Source: Curtobacterium sp. VKM Ac-1376
GTDB lineage: Bacteria; Actinomycetota; Actinomycetes; Actinomycetales; Microbacteriaceae
Assembly (NCBI RefSeq): GCF_015351025.1
Contig: NZ_JADKRV010000001.1
Coordinates: 434,001-498,000, forward strand
Direction of reading: 5' to 3'
Length of the DNA: 64,000 nt
Position 1 is the first letter of the stretch. Every line of letters begins with the position of its first letter. Below, in pieces: positions 8,446 through 16,765 of this stretch. The position numbers were made by a program, and so were the translations under genes. The notes under the pieces are model-generated. The model was not told the DNA's origin. It ran no database searches and worked only from the letters and a program-made list of their open reading frames with translations.

Positions 8446-9456
8446 CTACGCGTCCGCCACGGAGGACTGGCGGACCACGAGTTCCGGCGTGAACTCGACG
8501 TGCTCGAGGTCGATGTCCTGCCCCTGCTCGACCTGCTTGGTCAGGAGCTCGATGGCTCGGCGACCGAGGTCCTGCGCCGGTTGGCGGACCGAGGTGAGCG
8601 GGACGACCGCGGCCTCGGCGAAGGCGATGTCGTCGTAGCCGACGATCGCGATCTGCTCCGGCACGGCGATGGTGCCGCGCATGATGAACGCCTGCTCGAG
8701 CCCGACCGCGAGCAGGTCGTTCGCGGCGAACACGGCGTCGGGCCGTTCGGCCGGAGGGCGCGCCTGGATGGCTTCACCGATGCGCCGCCCCTCGAGCACG
8801 GAGAGCGACGCGGTCGGCAGGACCTCGAGCTCGATCCCGGCGGCCCGTGTGGCGGCGAGGGCGCCGGCGTGCCGATCGGTGACCTGTCGGATGGTGAACG
8901 GGCCGCCGACGAACGCGATGCGCGTGCGCCCGATGGAGGCCAGGTGCTCAACCGCGATCCGCCCGCCTGCGACGTCGTCCACCGACACGGAGGCGAAGTG
9001 CTCGTCGTCGGCGCGCCGGTCCACGAGCACGACGGTCGTGCCCTGGTCGCGCAGCCGGGCCAGGCGCGACAGGTCGTCGCCGGCCGGGGAGATGAGGAGC
9101 CCGGCGACCCGGCGTTCCTCGAACAGGTCCACGTAGGTGCGCTCGCGGTCGGAGGACTCGTCCGAGTTGCCGATCAGGACCGCGAGGCCGTTGTCCATCG
9201 CGGCGTCCTCAGCCCCACGGGCCACGTCGGTGAAGAACGGGTTGCCCCCGTCGAGCACGATGAGTCCCACGGTGGAGCTGCGCCCGGCCCGGAGCTGGCG
9301 CGCCGAGTCGTTGCGCACGAACCCGAGCGTCGCGATGGCCGACTGCACCCGTTCGACTGTGCCCGGCGCGACCTTGTCCGGCCGGTTCAGCACGTTGGAC
9401 ACCGTGCCGAGGGACACGCCGGCGAGCGCTGCCACCTCTCGCACACTGACCGCCAT
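8446..9456 (-). CDS. LacI-family transcriptional regulator, second of two
   Basis: Repressor of 336 residues with the N-terminal motif VREVAALAGVSLGTVSNVLNR, an AR-hinge region near residue 55, and a sugar-binding core. It is divergent from the MFS-mutarotase operon, the usual arrangement for a local regulator, so it is my preferred candidate for the rhamnose operators. CAGGAT lies six bases ahead of ATG 9456, which suggests leaderless translation, though the hexamer is weaker than others here. The two LacI proteins differ clearly outside the DNA-binding domain and may sense different sugars. Confidence 0.92.
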   Translation of the reverse strand: MAVSVREVAALAGVSLGTVSNVLNRPDKVAPGTVERVQSAIATLGFVRNDSARQLRAGRSSTVGLIVLDGGNPFFTDVARGAEDAAMDNGLAVLIGNSDESSDRERTYVDLFEERRVAGLLISPAGDDLSRLARLRDQGTTVVLVDRRADDEHFASVSVDDVAGGRIAVEHLASIGRTRIAFVGGPFTIRQVTDRHAGALAATRAAGIELEVLPTASLSVLEGRRIGEAIQARPPAERPDAVFAANDLLAVGLEQAFIMRGTIAVPEQIAIVGYDDIAFAEAAVVPLTSVRQPAQDLGRRAIELLTKQVEQGQDIDLEHVEFTPELVVRQSSVADA

Positions 9457-9520
9457 GTGGCCATCCTGGCATCGTGGCGGGGCTTCCGGACGGCTCGCGC
9501 CGTGATCTGTGGAAAACGCG

Positions 9521-9560
9521 GACGGGAGGCGCGGGGCGGGGCCGCACCGGGCCTCCCGTC
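9521..9560. repeat. GGGAGGC-type intergenic palindrome between divergent genes
   Basis: Perfect 10-bp arms GACGGGAGGC and GCCTCCCGTC are separated by 20 bases. It lies upstream of both the second LacI gene and the MFS gene, where no transcript should end, which argues against a simple terminator role. Confidence 0.75.
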
Positions 9561-9663
9561 CGTCGGGTGGTCGCGTCGACTGCCCGCGCAGGGTGCGAGC
9601 TTGTCCGCCGGGTGCGCGCGGGGCCGCGCGGACGCTGCCTCACACGGTGCGGGGTCGCGCGCT

Positions 9664-9725
9664 GGTGCGAGGTTCCGTCGGTGGTGCGAGGGGGGAGTGG
9701 TCGCACGGAGTACGCAACCTCGCGC
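9664..9725. repeat. Second copy of the GGTGCGAGGTTCC inverted repeat
   Basis: The left part GGTGCGAGGTTCC (9664-9676) and the right part GCACGGAGTACGCAACCTCG (9703-9722) match the element at 6936-6998. A further TCGCACGGTGCGAGG palindrome follows at 9741-9755. The two copies bracket the LacI pair. The 9457-9858 gap holds only this element, the GGGAGGC palindrome and the MFS promoter. Confidence 0.6.
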
Positions 9726-9776
9726 GGGGCGGGCGACCCCTCGCACGGTGCGAGGCGCTACCCCGGCGAGCGGGTC

Positions 9777-9833
9777 TTGCCAGCGCGCAGGCCGGAGCGC
9801 TATCGTCCTCGTCGTCCCGTTGAAACGATTCAC
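9777..9833 (+). promoter_or_regulatory. MFS-mutarotase promoter with LacI-type operator
   Basis: TTGCCA (9777-9782) and TATCGT (9801-9806) are 18 bp apart. TTGAAACGATTCAC (9820-9833), the best match to the rhamnose operator, lies just after the predicted transcription start. The geometry matches that at rhaI. Confidence 0.75.
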
Positions 9834-9858
9834 CGACGAACACGCGAACGGAGGACCA

Positions 9859-11211
9859 ATGGCGGTCCGCATCGGAGCCCGGAACACCACGGGCTGGAAG
9901 GCCACCGTCTCGGTGGCCATGTCGAACTACATCGAGTCGGGGTCGATCATCGCGATCGCCACGAGCCTGAGCCTCTGGCAGGCGGAGTTCCGGATCGGCG
10001 ACCTCGAGGTCGGACTCCTCGCGAGCCTGTCCGCGAACGCGTTCGGCGCCGCCCTCGGCGCGGTCCTCGGCGGACCACTGTGCGACCGCTACGGCCGGAA
10101 GTTCATCTACACGTACGACCTGCTGCTCTACATGCTCGGCATCCTGCTCGCGGTGTTCGCCGGCAGCTACGGCGTGCTCCTGGTCGGGTTCATCCTGACC
10201 GGGATCGCGGTCGGTGCCGGCGTGCCGGCGAGCTGGACCTACATCGCCGAGCAGGCTCCGGCGGACAAGCGAGCCGCGCACGTCGGCACCGCCCAGCTCG
10301 CGTGGTCGATCGGCCCGATGGTGGGGTTCGCCCTGGCGATCGCCGCGGCACCGCTCGGCCTGCTCGGCAGCCGCCTGATCTTCGCGCACCTGTTCGTCGT
10401 CGCCGCGGTCGTCTGGTGGCTCCGCCGGGGCCTGCCCGAGTCGGTGATCTGGAAGGACGAGCGTGCCGCCACCGGCACCGCGACCTTCCTCCACGGCATC
10501 ACGCAGCTGTTCAGCCGTCGCAAGAACCTCACCGCCATGCTGTTCCTGTTCGGCGTCTACGCGCTGTGGAACACCGTCGCCGGACAGGCCGGCATCTTCC
10601 AGCCGCGGGTCTACGCCGCCACCGGGGTCACGAGCGTCACCGAGCAGTACGGGCTGCAGATCCTGGTGTGGGGCTGCACCGTCGCCGCGACGTACTTCGG
10701 CTTCATGCGGTACGCCGACCGGGTCAGCCGCCGTGTGCTGTTCGCGATCGGGGCCGTGCTGGCGATCATCGCCTGGGCCGTGCTCATCTACGCGCCCGCG
10801 AACCTCGGCACCCTGCTGTTCTTCGCGGTCGCGTGGGGCATGTCGTCGGGCATCGGCGCGCAGGCGTTCTACGGACTGTGGACGAGCGAGCTCTTCGCCA
10901 CCCGGTACCGCGCGAGTGCGCAGGGCGTGCTCTTCCTGGGCGCCCGCGTCATGGTCGGGCTGCTGAGCATCTGGTTCCCGCTGCTGCTGGCGGACATCGG
11001 GCTCCGGGCACTCGGCGGACTCATCCTCGGACTCCTCGCGCTGTCGTTCCTGGTCGGCACCATCTGGGCTCCGCGCACGCAGGGCAAGACCCTCGAGGCG
11101 ATCGAGGCCGAACGCTACGGCACCGTCACGACCGTCACCGGCACGGTCCGCTCCGCCGACGAGCGCACCGTCCACGAGGCCGAGCGGCGCCGCGAGCAGG
11201 CGGGACGATGA
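9859..11211 (+). CDS. MFS sugar porter, probable L-rhamnose transporter
   Basis: Proton-coupled sugar uptake protein of 450 residues with about twelve membrane segments. The loop GGPLCDRYGRKFIYTYD, near residues 74-90, is the MFS motif between helices 2 and 3. GGAGGA stands before ATG 9859. It is coupled by ATGA to an L-rhamnose mutarotase and carries the rhamnose operator, so rhamnose is the likely substrate. The C-terminal tail of about 35 residues is charged and cytoplasmic. It gives the cell a second entry route beside the ABC importer. Confidence 0.88.
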   Translation: MAVRIGARNTTGWKATVSVAMSNYIESGSIIAIATSLSLWQAEFRIGDLEVGLLASLSANAFGAALGAVLGGPLCDRYGRKFIYTYDLLLYMLGILLAVFAGSYGVLLVGFILTGIAVGAGVPASWTYIAEQAPADKRAAHVGTAQLAWSIGPMVGFALAIAAAPLGLLGSRLIFAHLFVVAAVVWWLRRGLPESVIWKDERAATGTATFLHGITQLFSRRKNLTAMLFLFGVYALWNTVAGQAGIFQPRVYAATGVTSVTEQYGLQILVWGCTVAATYFGFMRYADRVSRRVLFAIGAVLAIIAWAVLIYAPANLGTLLFFAVAWGMSSGIGAQAFYGLWTSELFATRYRASAQGVLFLGARVMVGLLSIWFPLLLADIGLRALGGLILGLLALSFLVGTIWAPRTQGKTLEAIEAERYGTVTTVTGTVRSADERTVHEAERRREQAGR

Positions 11212-11546
11212 CGCGGGTCTGCTTCCGGCTGCAGGTGCAGGTCGACCTGCTCGACGCCTACCGTGAGCGGCACGCGCGTGTGTGGCCCGCCATGCTCCGG
11301 GCGATCGCGGCGGCAGGACGGCGGAACTACTCGCTGTTCCTCGACGACGACGGGCTGCTCGTCGGGTACTACGAGACCGACTCGGTGGCCGGTGCCGACG
11401 CGGCGCTCGCGGCCTCCGAGGTCGCGGCGGCGTGGGAGGCGCACATGCAGGACCTCTTCGCCGGGGCCGTGGGGCGGGCCGACCAGACGGCGCGGGTGCT
11501 GCCCGAGGTCTTCAACCTGGAGGACCAGCTCGCCGCCGCCGAGTGA
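11208..11546 (+). CDS. rhaM: L-rhamnose mutarotase
   Basis: Speeds interconversion of alpha- and beta-L-rhamnopyranose so that the isomerase receives its preferred anomer. The 112-residue protein has the family features: an N-terminal strand VCFRLQVQVD, YRERHARVWPAML with the conserved His near residue 23, and a C-terminal MQDLF stretch. Its ATG overlaps the transporter stop as ATGA, so the two proteins are made together. This coupling is the main reason for calling the transporter rhamnose-specific. Confidence 0.9.
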   Translation: MTRVCFRLQVQVDLLDAYRERHARVWPAMLRAIAAAGRRNYSLFLDDDGLLVGYYETDSVAGADAALAASEVAAAWEAHMQDLFAGAVGRADQTARVLPEVFNLEDQLAAAE

Positions 11547-11624
11547 GCGGGCCGCTGCGCCGTGCGCCCGCAGCGCCGTGCCGGCCGCACCGCCGGACGG
11601 CCCGCAGCCCCGCGCGCCCCCGCC

Positions 11625-12635
11625 CTACCGCGGCAGGGAGCGCAGCACCCCGGCGGCCCATGACGCGTCCTCGCGCGACACGTCGAGGTGCGTGACCAAC
11701 CGCACCCGGCGCGGCCCGAGCTGCATGAGCCGGATCCCCGCTGCGGCGGCTGCCGCGACGTACGCCGCCGGGTCCGACACCTCGGCGAACACGATGTTCG
11801 TCTCGACCGACGCGGGGTCGACATCGAGCGCCGCAGCCAGCACGCGGGCGTTCCCGTGGTCCTCGGCGAGCCGGTCGACCTGGTGCGCCAGCGCGAACCG
11901 ACCGGCCGCCGCCAGGAACCCGGTCTGCCGCATGCCCCCGCCGTACCGCTTCCGCCAGATCCGTGCGGCGGCGATCGTCGTGGTCGACCCGACCAGCACC
12001 GAGCCGACCGGGGCGCCGAGGCCCTTCGACAGGCAGACGGACACGGTGTCGAACCCGTCGGCGAGCTCCCACAGCGGGGTGCCCGAGGCGACGTGCGCGT
12101 TCCACAGCCGGGCGCCGTCCAGGTGCAGGGCGATGCCGTGCTCGCGCGCGTACGCCTGCACCGCGCGGACCTCCGCGGCCGGCTGCACGGTGCCGCCGCC
12201 GAAGTTGTGGGTGTTCTCGATCGCGATCGCGGTGGTCGACACCGAGTAGGCGCCGGCGTTCGGTTCGGCGATGTCCCGCACGGCGGAAGCGACGAGTCGA
12301 CCGTTCGTGGACGCCCACGTGCGGGTGGTGATGCCGGAGAACACCGCGGCGGCACCGAGCTCGGCGCGCACGACGTGGGCCTGCTGGTCGGCGACGAGCT
12401 CGGAACCGGGGGCCACGAGCAACCGCAGCCCGAGCTGGTTCGCCATCGACCCGGTCGGGGTGAACAGGCCGGCCTCGTGCCCGAGCAGCGCGGCCACCTC
12501 GCGCTCGAGGGCGTTGGTCTCCGGGTCCTCGCCGAAGACGTCGTCGCCGACCTCGGCGTCGGCCATCGCGGCGCGCATCGCTGCGGTCGGCCGGGTGACG
12601 GTGTCGGAACGGAGGTCGATGGTCGCGTCGGTCAC
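11625..12635 (-). CDS. ltaE: Low-specificity L-threonine aldolase
   Basis: PLP enzyme that cleaves L-threonine or allo-threonine to glycine and acetaldehyde. It has 336 residues. The N-terminal [10 protein letters not shown] and the cofactor lysine in [14 protein letters not shown] (Lys204) are typical, as is the [11 protein letters not shown] strand. I start it at GTG 12635 because TAGCGT lies exactly six bases upstream (12647-12642), the leaderless arrangement common in this window; a TTG six bases earlier is less likely. It diverges from the phosphoesterase gene across a compact promoter pair. Confidence 0.92.
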   Translation of the reverse strand: MTDATIDLRSDTVTRPTAAMRAAMADAEVGDDVFGEDPETNALEREVAALLGHEAGLFTPTGSMANQLGLRLLVAPGSELVADQQAHVVRAELGAAAVFSGITTRTWASTNGRLVASAVRDIAEPNAGAYSVSTTAIAIENTHNFGGGTVQPAAEVRAVQAYAREHGIALHLDGARLWNAHVASGTPLWELADGFDTVSVCLSKGLGAPVGSVLVGSTTTIAAARIWRKRYGGGMRQTGFLAAAGRFALAHQVDRLAEDHGNARVLAAALDVDPASVETNIVFAEVSDPAAYVAAAAAAGIRLMQLGPRRVRLVTHLDVSREDASWAAGVLRSLPR

Positions 12636-12641
12636 CAGCAA

Positions 12642-12687
12642 ACGCTACCCCGCGCCCGAGTCGACCGATGGCCCGCGTGGCTACCGT
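12642..12687. promoter_or_regulatory. Divergent leaderless promoter pair
   Basis: A minus-strand TAGCGT (12647-12642) ends six bases before GTG 12635. A plus-strand TACCGT (12682-12687) ends seven bases before ATG 12695. Both genes are therefore probably transcribed without a leader from a 59-bp intergenic region. Confidence 0.7.
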
Positions 12688-12694
12688 GGTCCCC

Positions 12695-13609
12695 ATGCAG
12701 CCGCCCGCAGCCGGAACCCTCCGCGTCCTCCACCTCTCCGACACCCACCTGACGGGCGACGGTGCCCTGCACCAGGGCTCGGTCGACACGGCCGCGGCGC
12801 TCGACCGCGTGCTCGCGCACGTGGACGGGGTGCCCGGCATCGGCCTGGTCGTGGTCTCCGGCGACGTGTCCGAGGACGGCAGCCCGTCGTCCTACACGGC
12901 GGTGCGCGACCGGATCGGCGGCTGGGCGGAGCGGCACGGGGCCGCGTTCGTCGCGGTGCCCGGCAACCACGACCAGCGCGAGGGCTTCCGTCAGGTGCTC
13001 GCGAACGGCCACGTCCTGGGGCAGGGCGGCCACCGGCTCGTGCACACCATGGAGTACCTGCCGCCCTCGGTCCCGGTGTCCGGGCAGTCGATCGTCGACG
13101 GCCGACGCGTCGTCACGGTCGACACGAGCGTGCCCGGTGCCGGGTACGGCGAGCTGAGCGAGACCGCCCTCGAGCGGCTGCGCGGAGCACTCGCCGCCGA
13201 CGAACGAGCACCGCACGGCACCGTCGTGGTCCTGCACCACCCGCCGCTGCCCGCCCCGACCGAGCTGCACGAGGCGCTGCGCCTGCAGAACCCCGGCGCG
13301 CTCGCCGACGCGATCCGTGGTTCCGACGTCCGGGTGGTCCTCGCCGGGCACTACCACCACCACTTCGCGGGGTCGCTCGCCGGTGTCCCCGTCCTCGTCG
13401 CGCCCGGGGTCGCGAACGACACCGACGTCGTCGGACCGTACGACGAGGAGTCCGCCGTCGTCGCCAGCGGTGCCCTCGTCGTCGACGTCGCCGAGGACGG
13501 CTGCGTCTGGTCGACACCCGTCCGCGTCGCCGGCGACGCCGAGGCACGCGCGTTCCACATCGACGCCGAGTCGGTCCGCGCGGTCATCGCCGCCGCCGGC
13601 AAGCACTGA
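12695..13609 (+). CDS. Metallophosphoesterase, CpdA/Icc-like
   Basis: Predicted binuclear-metal phosphoesterase, possibly acting on cyclic AMP or other phosphodiesters. The metal motifs are in order: HLSDTHL near residue 14, [18 protein letters not shown], then [10 protein letters not shown] and [10 protein letters not shown]. The 304 residues fit the 3',5'-cyclic-nucleotide phosphodiesterase group. An ATG at 12668 is possible, but the -10 hexamer TACCGT seven bases before 12695 favours the shorter form. Its substrate cannot be fixed from sequence alone. Confidence 0.88.
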   Translation: MQPPAAGTLRVLHLSDTHLTGDGALHQGSVDTAAALDRVLAHVDGVPGIGLVVVSGDVSEDGSPSSYTAVRDRIGGWAERHGAAFVAVPGNHDQREGFRQVLANGHVLGQGGHRLVHTMEYLPPSVPVSGQSIVDGRRVVTVDTSVPGAGYGELSETALERLRGALAADERAPHGTVVVLHHPPLPAPTELHEALRLQNPGALADAIRGSDVRVVLAGHYHHHFAGSLAGVPVLVAPGVANDTDVVGPYDEESAVVASGALVVDVAEDGCVWSTPVRVAGDAEARAFHIDAESVRAVIAAAGKH

Positions 13610-13651
13610 CCACGGTCTCGCTGCGCACCACGCGAAGTGCACGCGCGTCGA

Positions 13652-13699
13652 GGCGGACGGGAGGCCCGTGGCGGGGCCGTCACGGGCCTCCCGTCCGCC
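13652..13699. repeat. GGGAGGC-type palindrome with 19-bp perfect arms
   Basis: The arms 13652-13670 and 13681-13699 are perfectly complementary over 19 bp around a 10-base loop and contain GACGGGAGGCC/GGCCTCCCGTC. It lies between the phosphoesterase and oxidoreductase genes, so it could also terminate the former, although no T tract follows. Confidence 0.8.
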
Positions 13700-13796
13700 G
13701 TCTGGTCGCGTCTCGGGTGCCGGTGCCCGCACCCCCTCGGGCTGCACGCGGGAACACCGAGTAGGCCGGACGCACACGTCAGCGAAGGAGCAGCCC

Positions 13797-14858
13797 ATGC
13801 GCATCGGCAGTGCAGTGCAGTACGACCGGTACGGCGACTTCGACGTCGTCGAGCTCGTCCCCCAGCAGAAGCCCACGGCCGGCCCCGGCGAGATCGTCGT
13901 CGAGATCGTCGCGGCGGGCCTGAACCACATCGAGCGGTTCCTGCGTGAGGGAAAGCTCCGCGACCACGTCGACCTCGAGTTCCCCGCCCACCAGGGCGTC
14001 GACTTCGCGGGCATCGTCCGTGCGCGGGGCGACGGCGTGAAGGACCTGCGCATCGGCGACGAGGTCATGGGACACGCGCCGCAGGGCGGGGCGCACGCCA
14101 CCTGGATCGCGGTGCCGCGCGGCGCCGTGATCAAGAAGCCGGAGCACGTCGGGTGGGAGGTCGCCGGCGGCCTGTACCTGGCGGGCTGCACCGCGGTGTC
14201 GGTGGTGCGCTCACTCCGCCTCGGACCGAAGGACACCGTCGTCATCACGGCCGCGGCGGGCGGGGTCGGCCACATCGAGTGCCAGCTGGCGCACGACTCC
14301 GGCGCGACCGTCATCGCGCTCGGCAGCCCGCGCAACCACGACTACCTGCGCCAGATCGGCACGCTGCCCGTCGCCTACGGGGAGGGCGAGGAGGACCGAA
14401 TCCGCGCCATCGCCGACGGTCGTCAGGTCACCGCGTTCATCGACAACCACGGCGAGAGCAACGCCGAGCTGCTGGCCGAGCGGCTCGGCGTCAGCACCGA
14501 ACGGTTCGTGTCGTCGGAGGAGCGTCGGGACATCGAGGTCCGGTTCCTCCGGGCGCCCGCCGAGGACGAGGAGACCCGCGAGCTCCTGACCCTGCTGGCC
14601 AAGGCTGTGCAGGACCGCCGCGTGCAGGTGCTCATCTCGGGCTTCTACCCGTTCGAGTACATCGTCGAGGCGTACGAGGACCTGGCCGAGATGAAGTCGC
14701 GTGGGAAGGTCGTGATCGGGATGCAGACCGTCGAGACCGGCGCACGGCTCGACTGGTACCGCTCCGAGAAGGCCCGCGACCTGCGCGACCGGTACGCCGA
14801 GGAACGCGGGACGGACACGGAGACGATGGCCGGCGGGACGGCGACACCGGCGAGCTGA
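13797..14858 (+). CDS. MDR-family NAD(P)H:quinone oxidoreductase-like protein
   Basis: Medium-chain dehydrogenase/reductase of 353 residues without the structural zinc cysteines, so a quinone reductase-type enzyme is likely. LNHIERFLREGKL and HQGVDFAGIV form the catalytic-domain part. The cofactor-binding glycine motif is ITAAAGGVGHIECQLAH near residue 155. A GAAGGAG site precedes ATG 13797. The C-terminus extends about 30 charged residues past the usual end. No neighbour suggests the substrate. Confidence 0.85.
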   Translation: MRIGSAVQYDRYGDFDVVELVPQQKPTAGPGEIVVEIVAAGLNHIERFLREGKLRDHVDLEFPAHQGVDFAGIVRARGDGVKDLRIGDEVMGHAPQGGAHATWIAVPRGAVIKKPEHVGWEVAGGLYLAGCTAVSVVRSLRLGPKDTVVITAAAGGVGHIECQLAHDSGATVIALGSPRNHDYLRQIGTLPVAYGEGEEDRIRAIADGRQVTAFIDNHGESNAELLAERLGVSTERFVSSEERRDIEVRFLRAPAEDEETRELLTLLAKAVQDRRVQVLISGFYPFEYIVEAYEDLAEMKSRGKVVIGMQTVETGARLDWYRSEKARDLRDRYAEERGTDTETMAGGTATPAS

Positions 14859-14862
14859 GCCA

Positions 14863-14894
14863 GCTGACGCGGCGCGCATCCGCGCCGCGTCAGC
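14863..14894. terminator. Bidirectional hairpin between convergent genes
   Basis: Perfect 14-bp arms GCTGACGCGGCGCG and CGCGCCGCGTCAGC enclose a CATC tetraloop. It lies immediately after the oxidoreductase stop and overlaps the stop of the converging ABC permease gene, so it can serve both. No U tract follows on either strand. Confidence 0.7.
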
Positions 14895-15750
14895 TCAGGA
14901 TGTCCTTCGAGGCGAACCGGCTGTACGCCAGCGCCCCGAAGACGACGACGTAGCCGAGCTGCAGCAGCGCGTTCGACCCGAACGAGTCGAACGAGATCGG
15001 GTCGCGGAGCAGATCGCCGAACCCGAGCCACTGGTGCGAGAACAGGAACGGGTGCAGCCAGTCGAGCTGCGGCAGCTGGTCGAGCACCTGCGACGCCCCG
15101 GCGAGCACGACCGTCGCCGCCATCGCCCCGACGGGCACGTTCGTCAGCGTCGAGGCGAACATCCCGATCGCCACGAGCCCGAGCATGGACAGTGCGACGT
15201 ACAGCGCGAGCAGCAGTGCCCGACCGGCGTACGACCAGCCACCGACCTGCGTGCCGGACAGCAGCGTGACGGGACCGATCGGGAACAGCACCGCACCGAT
15301 CGCCGCCCCCACCAGCACCACGAGCAGCGTCGCAGCCAGGCAGAACGCCACCGCGCCGGCGAACTTGACCAGGATGAACCGCACCCGGCCGGTCGGCGCG
15401 ACGAGCAGGTAGCGGATCGTGCCGTGGCTCGCCTCGCCCGCGACGGTGTCTCCCGCCACCACCCCGACGGTCAGCGGCAGGAACAGCGGGATCGAGACGG
15501 TCAGCGCGGTGAACGCCACGAACAGGCCGTTGTTGGTGATGTCCCCGAGGAACGCCGGGCCGCCGTCGTCGCCGTCGGTGGTCAGCCGCACTGCGATCGC
15601 GATGAGGATCGGGACCAGGCCGAGCGCCCCGAACATGGCCCAGGTACGACGCCGGCGGAACACCAGCGCGAGTTCGGAGCCGAGCAGGGCGAACGGCCGT
15701 TGCCGGCGGCGGACCGGCAGGTCGCGCACGGCCGCGTCAGGCTGCGACAT
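14890..15750 (-). CDS. ABC exporter membrane subunit
   Basis: Integral membrane half of an ABC-2 type exporter, 286 residues, with a long cytoplasmic N-terminus and about six hydrophobic segments starting at MFGALGLVPILIAIAV. SHGTIRYLLVAPTGR is typical of the cytoplasmic loop in this family. Its start overlaps the end of the ATPase gene by 14 bp. It forms an operon with the ATPase and a secreted LolA-like protein. Substrate unknown. Confidence 0.88.
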   Translation of the reverse strand: MSQPDAAVRDLPVRRRQRPFALLGSELALVFRRRRTWAMFGALGLVPILIAIAVRLTTDGDDGGPAFLGDITNNGLFVAFTALTVSIPLFLPLTVGVVAGDTVAGEASHGTIRYLLVAPTGRVRFILVKFAGAVAFCLAATLLVVLVGAAIGAVLFPIGPVTLLSGTQVGGWSYAGRALLLALYVALSMLGLVAIGMFASTLTNVPVGAMAATVVLAGASQVLDQLPQLDWLHPFLFSHQWLGFGDLLRDPISFDSFGSNALLQLGYVVVFGALAYSRFASKDILS

Positions 15751-16765
15751 CGAATCCCTCTCCGGTGAGTGCGACGAACAGGTCCTCGAGCGTCCCGCCG
15801 CCGACCGTCAGGCCACGGACCCGGACATCGGCGCGGACGAGCTCGGCGGTGATGGTCTCCGGGAGCAAGTCGTTCGGCAGGTCGGCGACCAGGACGTCGG
15901 CGCCGCCGTCGTGCCGCGGGGCGAGTCCGAGTCGTGCGAGCACCGCGCTCGCCTGCCCGACGTCGGGGGTGCGGACCGTCACGGTGCGGGCGCCGGCCGA
16001 GCGGAGTTCGTCCAGCGGGCCCTGCGCCACGATCTTGCCCGTCCGCATCACCGCGGCGTGGGTGCACACCTGTTCGATCTCGGCGAGCAGGTGGCTCGAC
16101 ACGAACACCGTCGTGCCGTCGTCGGCCAGGGAACGGATGAGGTTGCGGACCTCCCGCGTGCCCTGCGGGTCGAGGCCGTTGGTCGGCTCGTCGAGCACCA
16201 GCAGTTCGCGCGGCGAGAGCAGGGCGTTCGCCAGGCCGAGCCGCTGCTTCATGCCGAGGGAGTACGCGTGCGCCTTCTTGTCCGCCGCGTGCGTCAGCCC
16301 CACGCGGTCGAGCGCGCTCGCCACGCGGGCCTTCCGGGTGCGGGGGTCCGACGTGGGGTCGGCCGCGTCGAAGCGCTGCAGGTTCGCCCGGCCCGACAGG
16401 TACGGGTAGAACGCCGGCCCCTCGACCAGCGCGCCGACCCGCGGCAGGACCTCGTGCAACGCTTTCGGCATCGGCTCGCCGAGGACCTGGATCGTGCCGC
16501 CCGTCGCGCTCGACAGGCCGAGCAGCATCCGGATCGTGGTGGTCTTGCCGGAGCCGTTCGGCCCGAGGAACCCGAAGACCGCGCCGCGCGGCACCGCCAG
16601 GTCGATGCCGTCGACGGCGCGCTGCTTGCGGAACACCTTCTGGAGGCCCGTGGTGCGGATCGCGAGGTCGGTGGCCGTCGCCGGGGCGGTCGCCTGCACG
16701 GCGTCCGGTCCGGTCGTGCGCACCCCGTCGGGGCTGGCGCGCACGTCGTCGTGGCTCGCGCTCAC
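15737..16765 (-). CDS. ABC exporter ATPase
   Basis: ATP-hydrolysing subunit, 342 residues. It shows the Walker A motif GPNGSGKTT near residue 68, the signature region YSLGMKQRLGLANALL, Walker B LLVLDEPTNGLDP near residue 188 and the switch SSHLLAEIEQV. A 40-residue variable N-terminus precedes the domain; about 80 C-terminal residues follow it, as in DrrA/CcmA-type exporters. Start ATG 16765 overlaps the upstream stop as ATGA. It pairs with the downstream membrane subunit. Confidence 0.92.
   Translation of the reverse strand: MSASHDDVRASPDGVRTTGPDAVQATAPATATDLAIRTTGLQKVFRKQRAVDGIDLAVPRGAVFGFLGPNGSGKTTTIRMLLGLSSATGGTIQVLGEPMPKALHEVLPRVGALVEGPAFYPYLSGRANLQRFDAADPTSDPRTRKARVASALDRVGLTHAADKKAHAYSLGMKQRLGLANALLSPRELLVLDEPTNGLDPQGTREVRNLIRSLADDGTTVFVSSHLLAEIEQVCTHAAVMRTGKIVAQGPLDELRSAGARTVTVRTPDVGQASAVLARLGLAPRHDGGADVLVADLPNDLLPETITAELVRADVRVRGLTVGGGTLEDLFVALTGEGFDVAA

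Noticed and set aside
12668-12694. Longer N-terminus for the metallophosphoesterase
   Set aside because: The -10 hexamer at 12682-12687 would lie inside the coding region; the shorter start fits the leaderless pattern.
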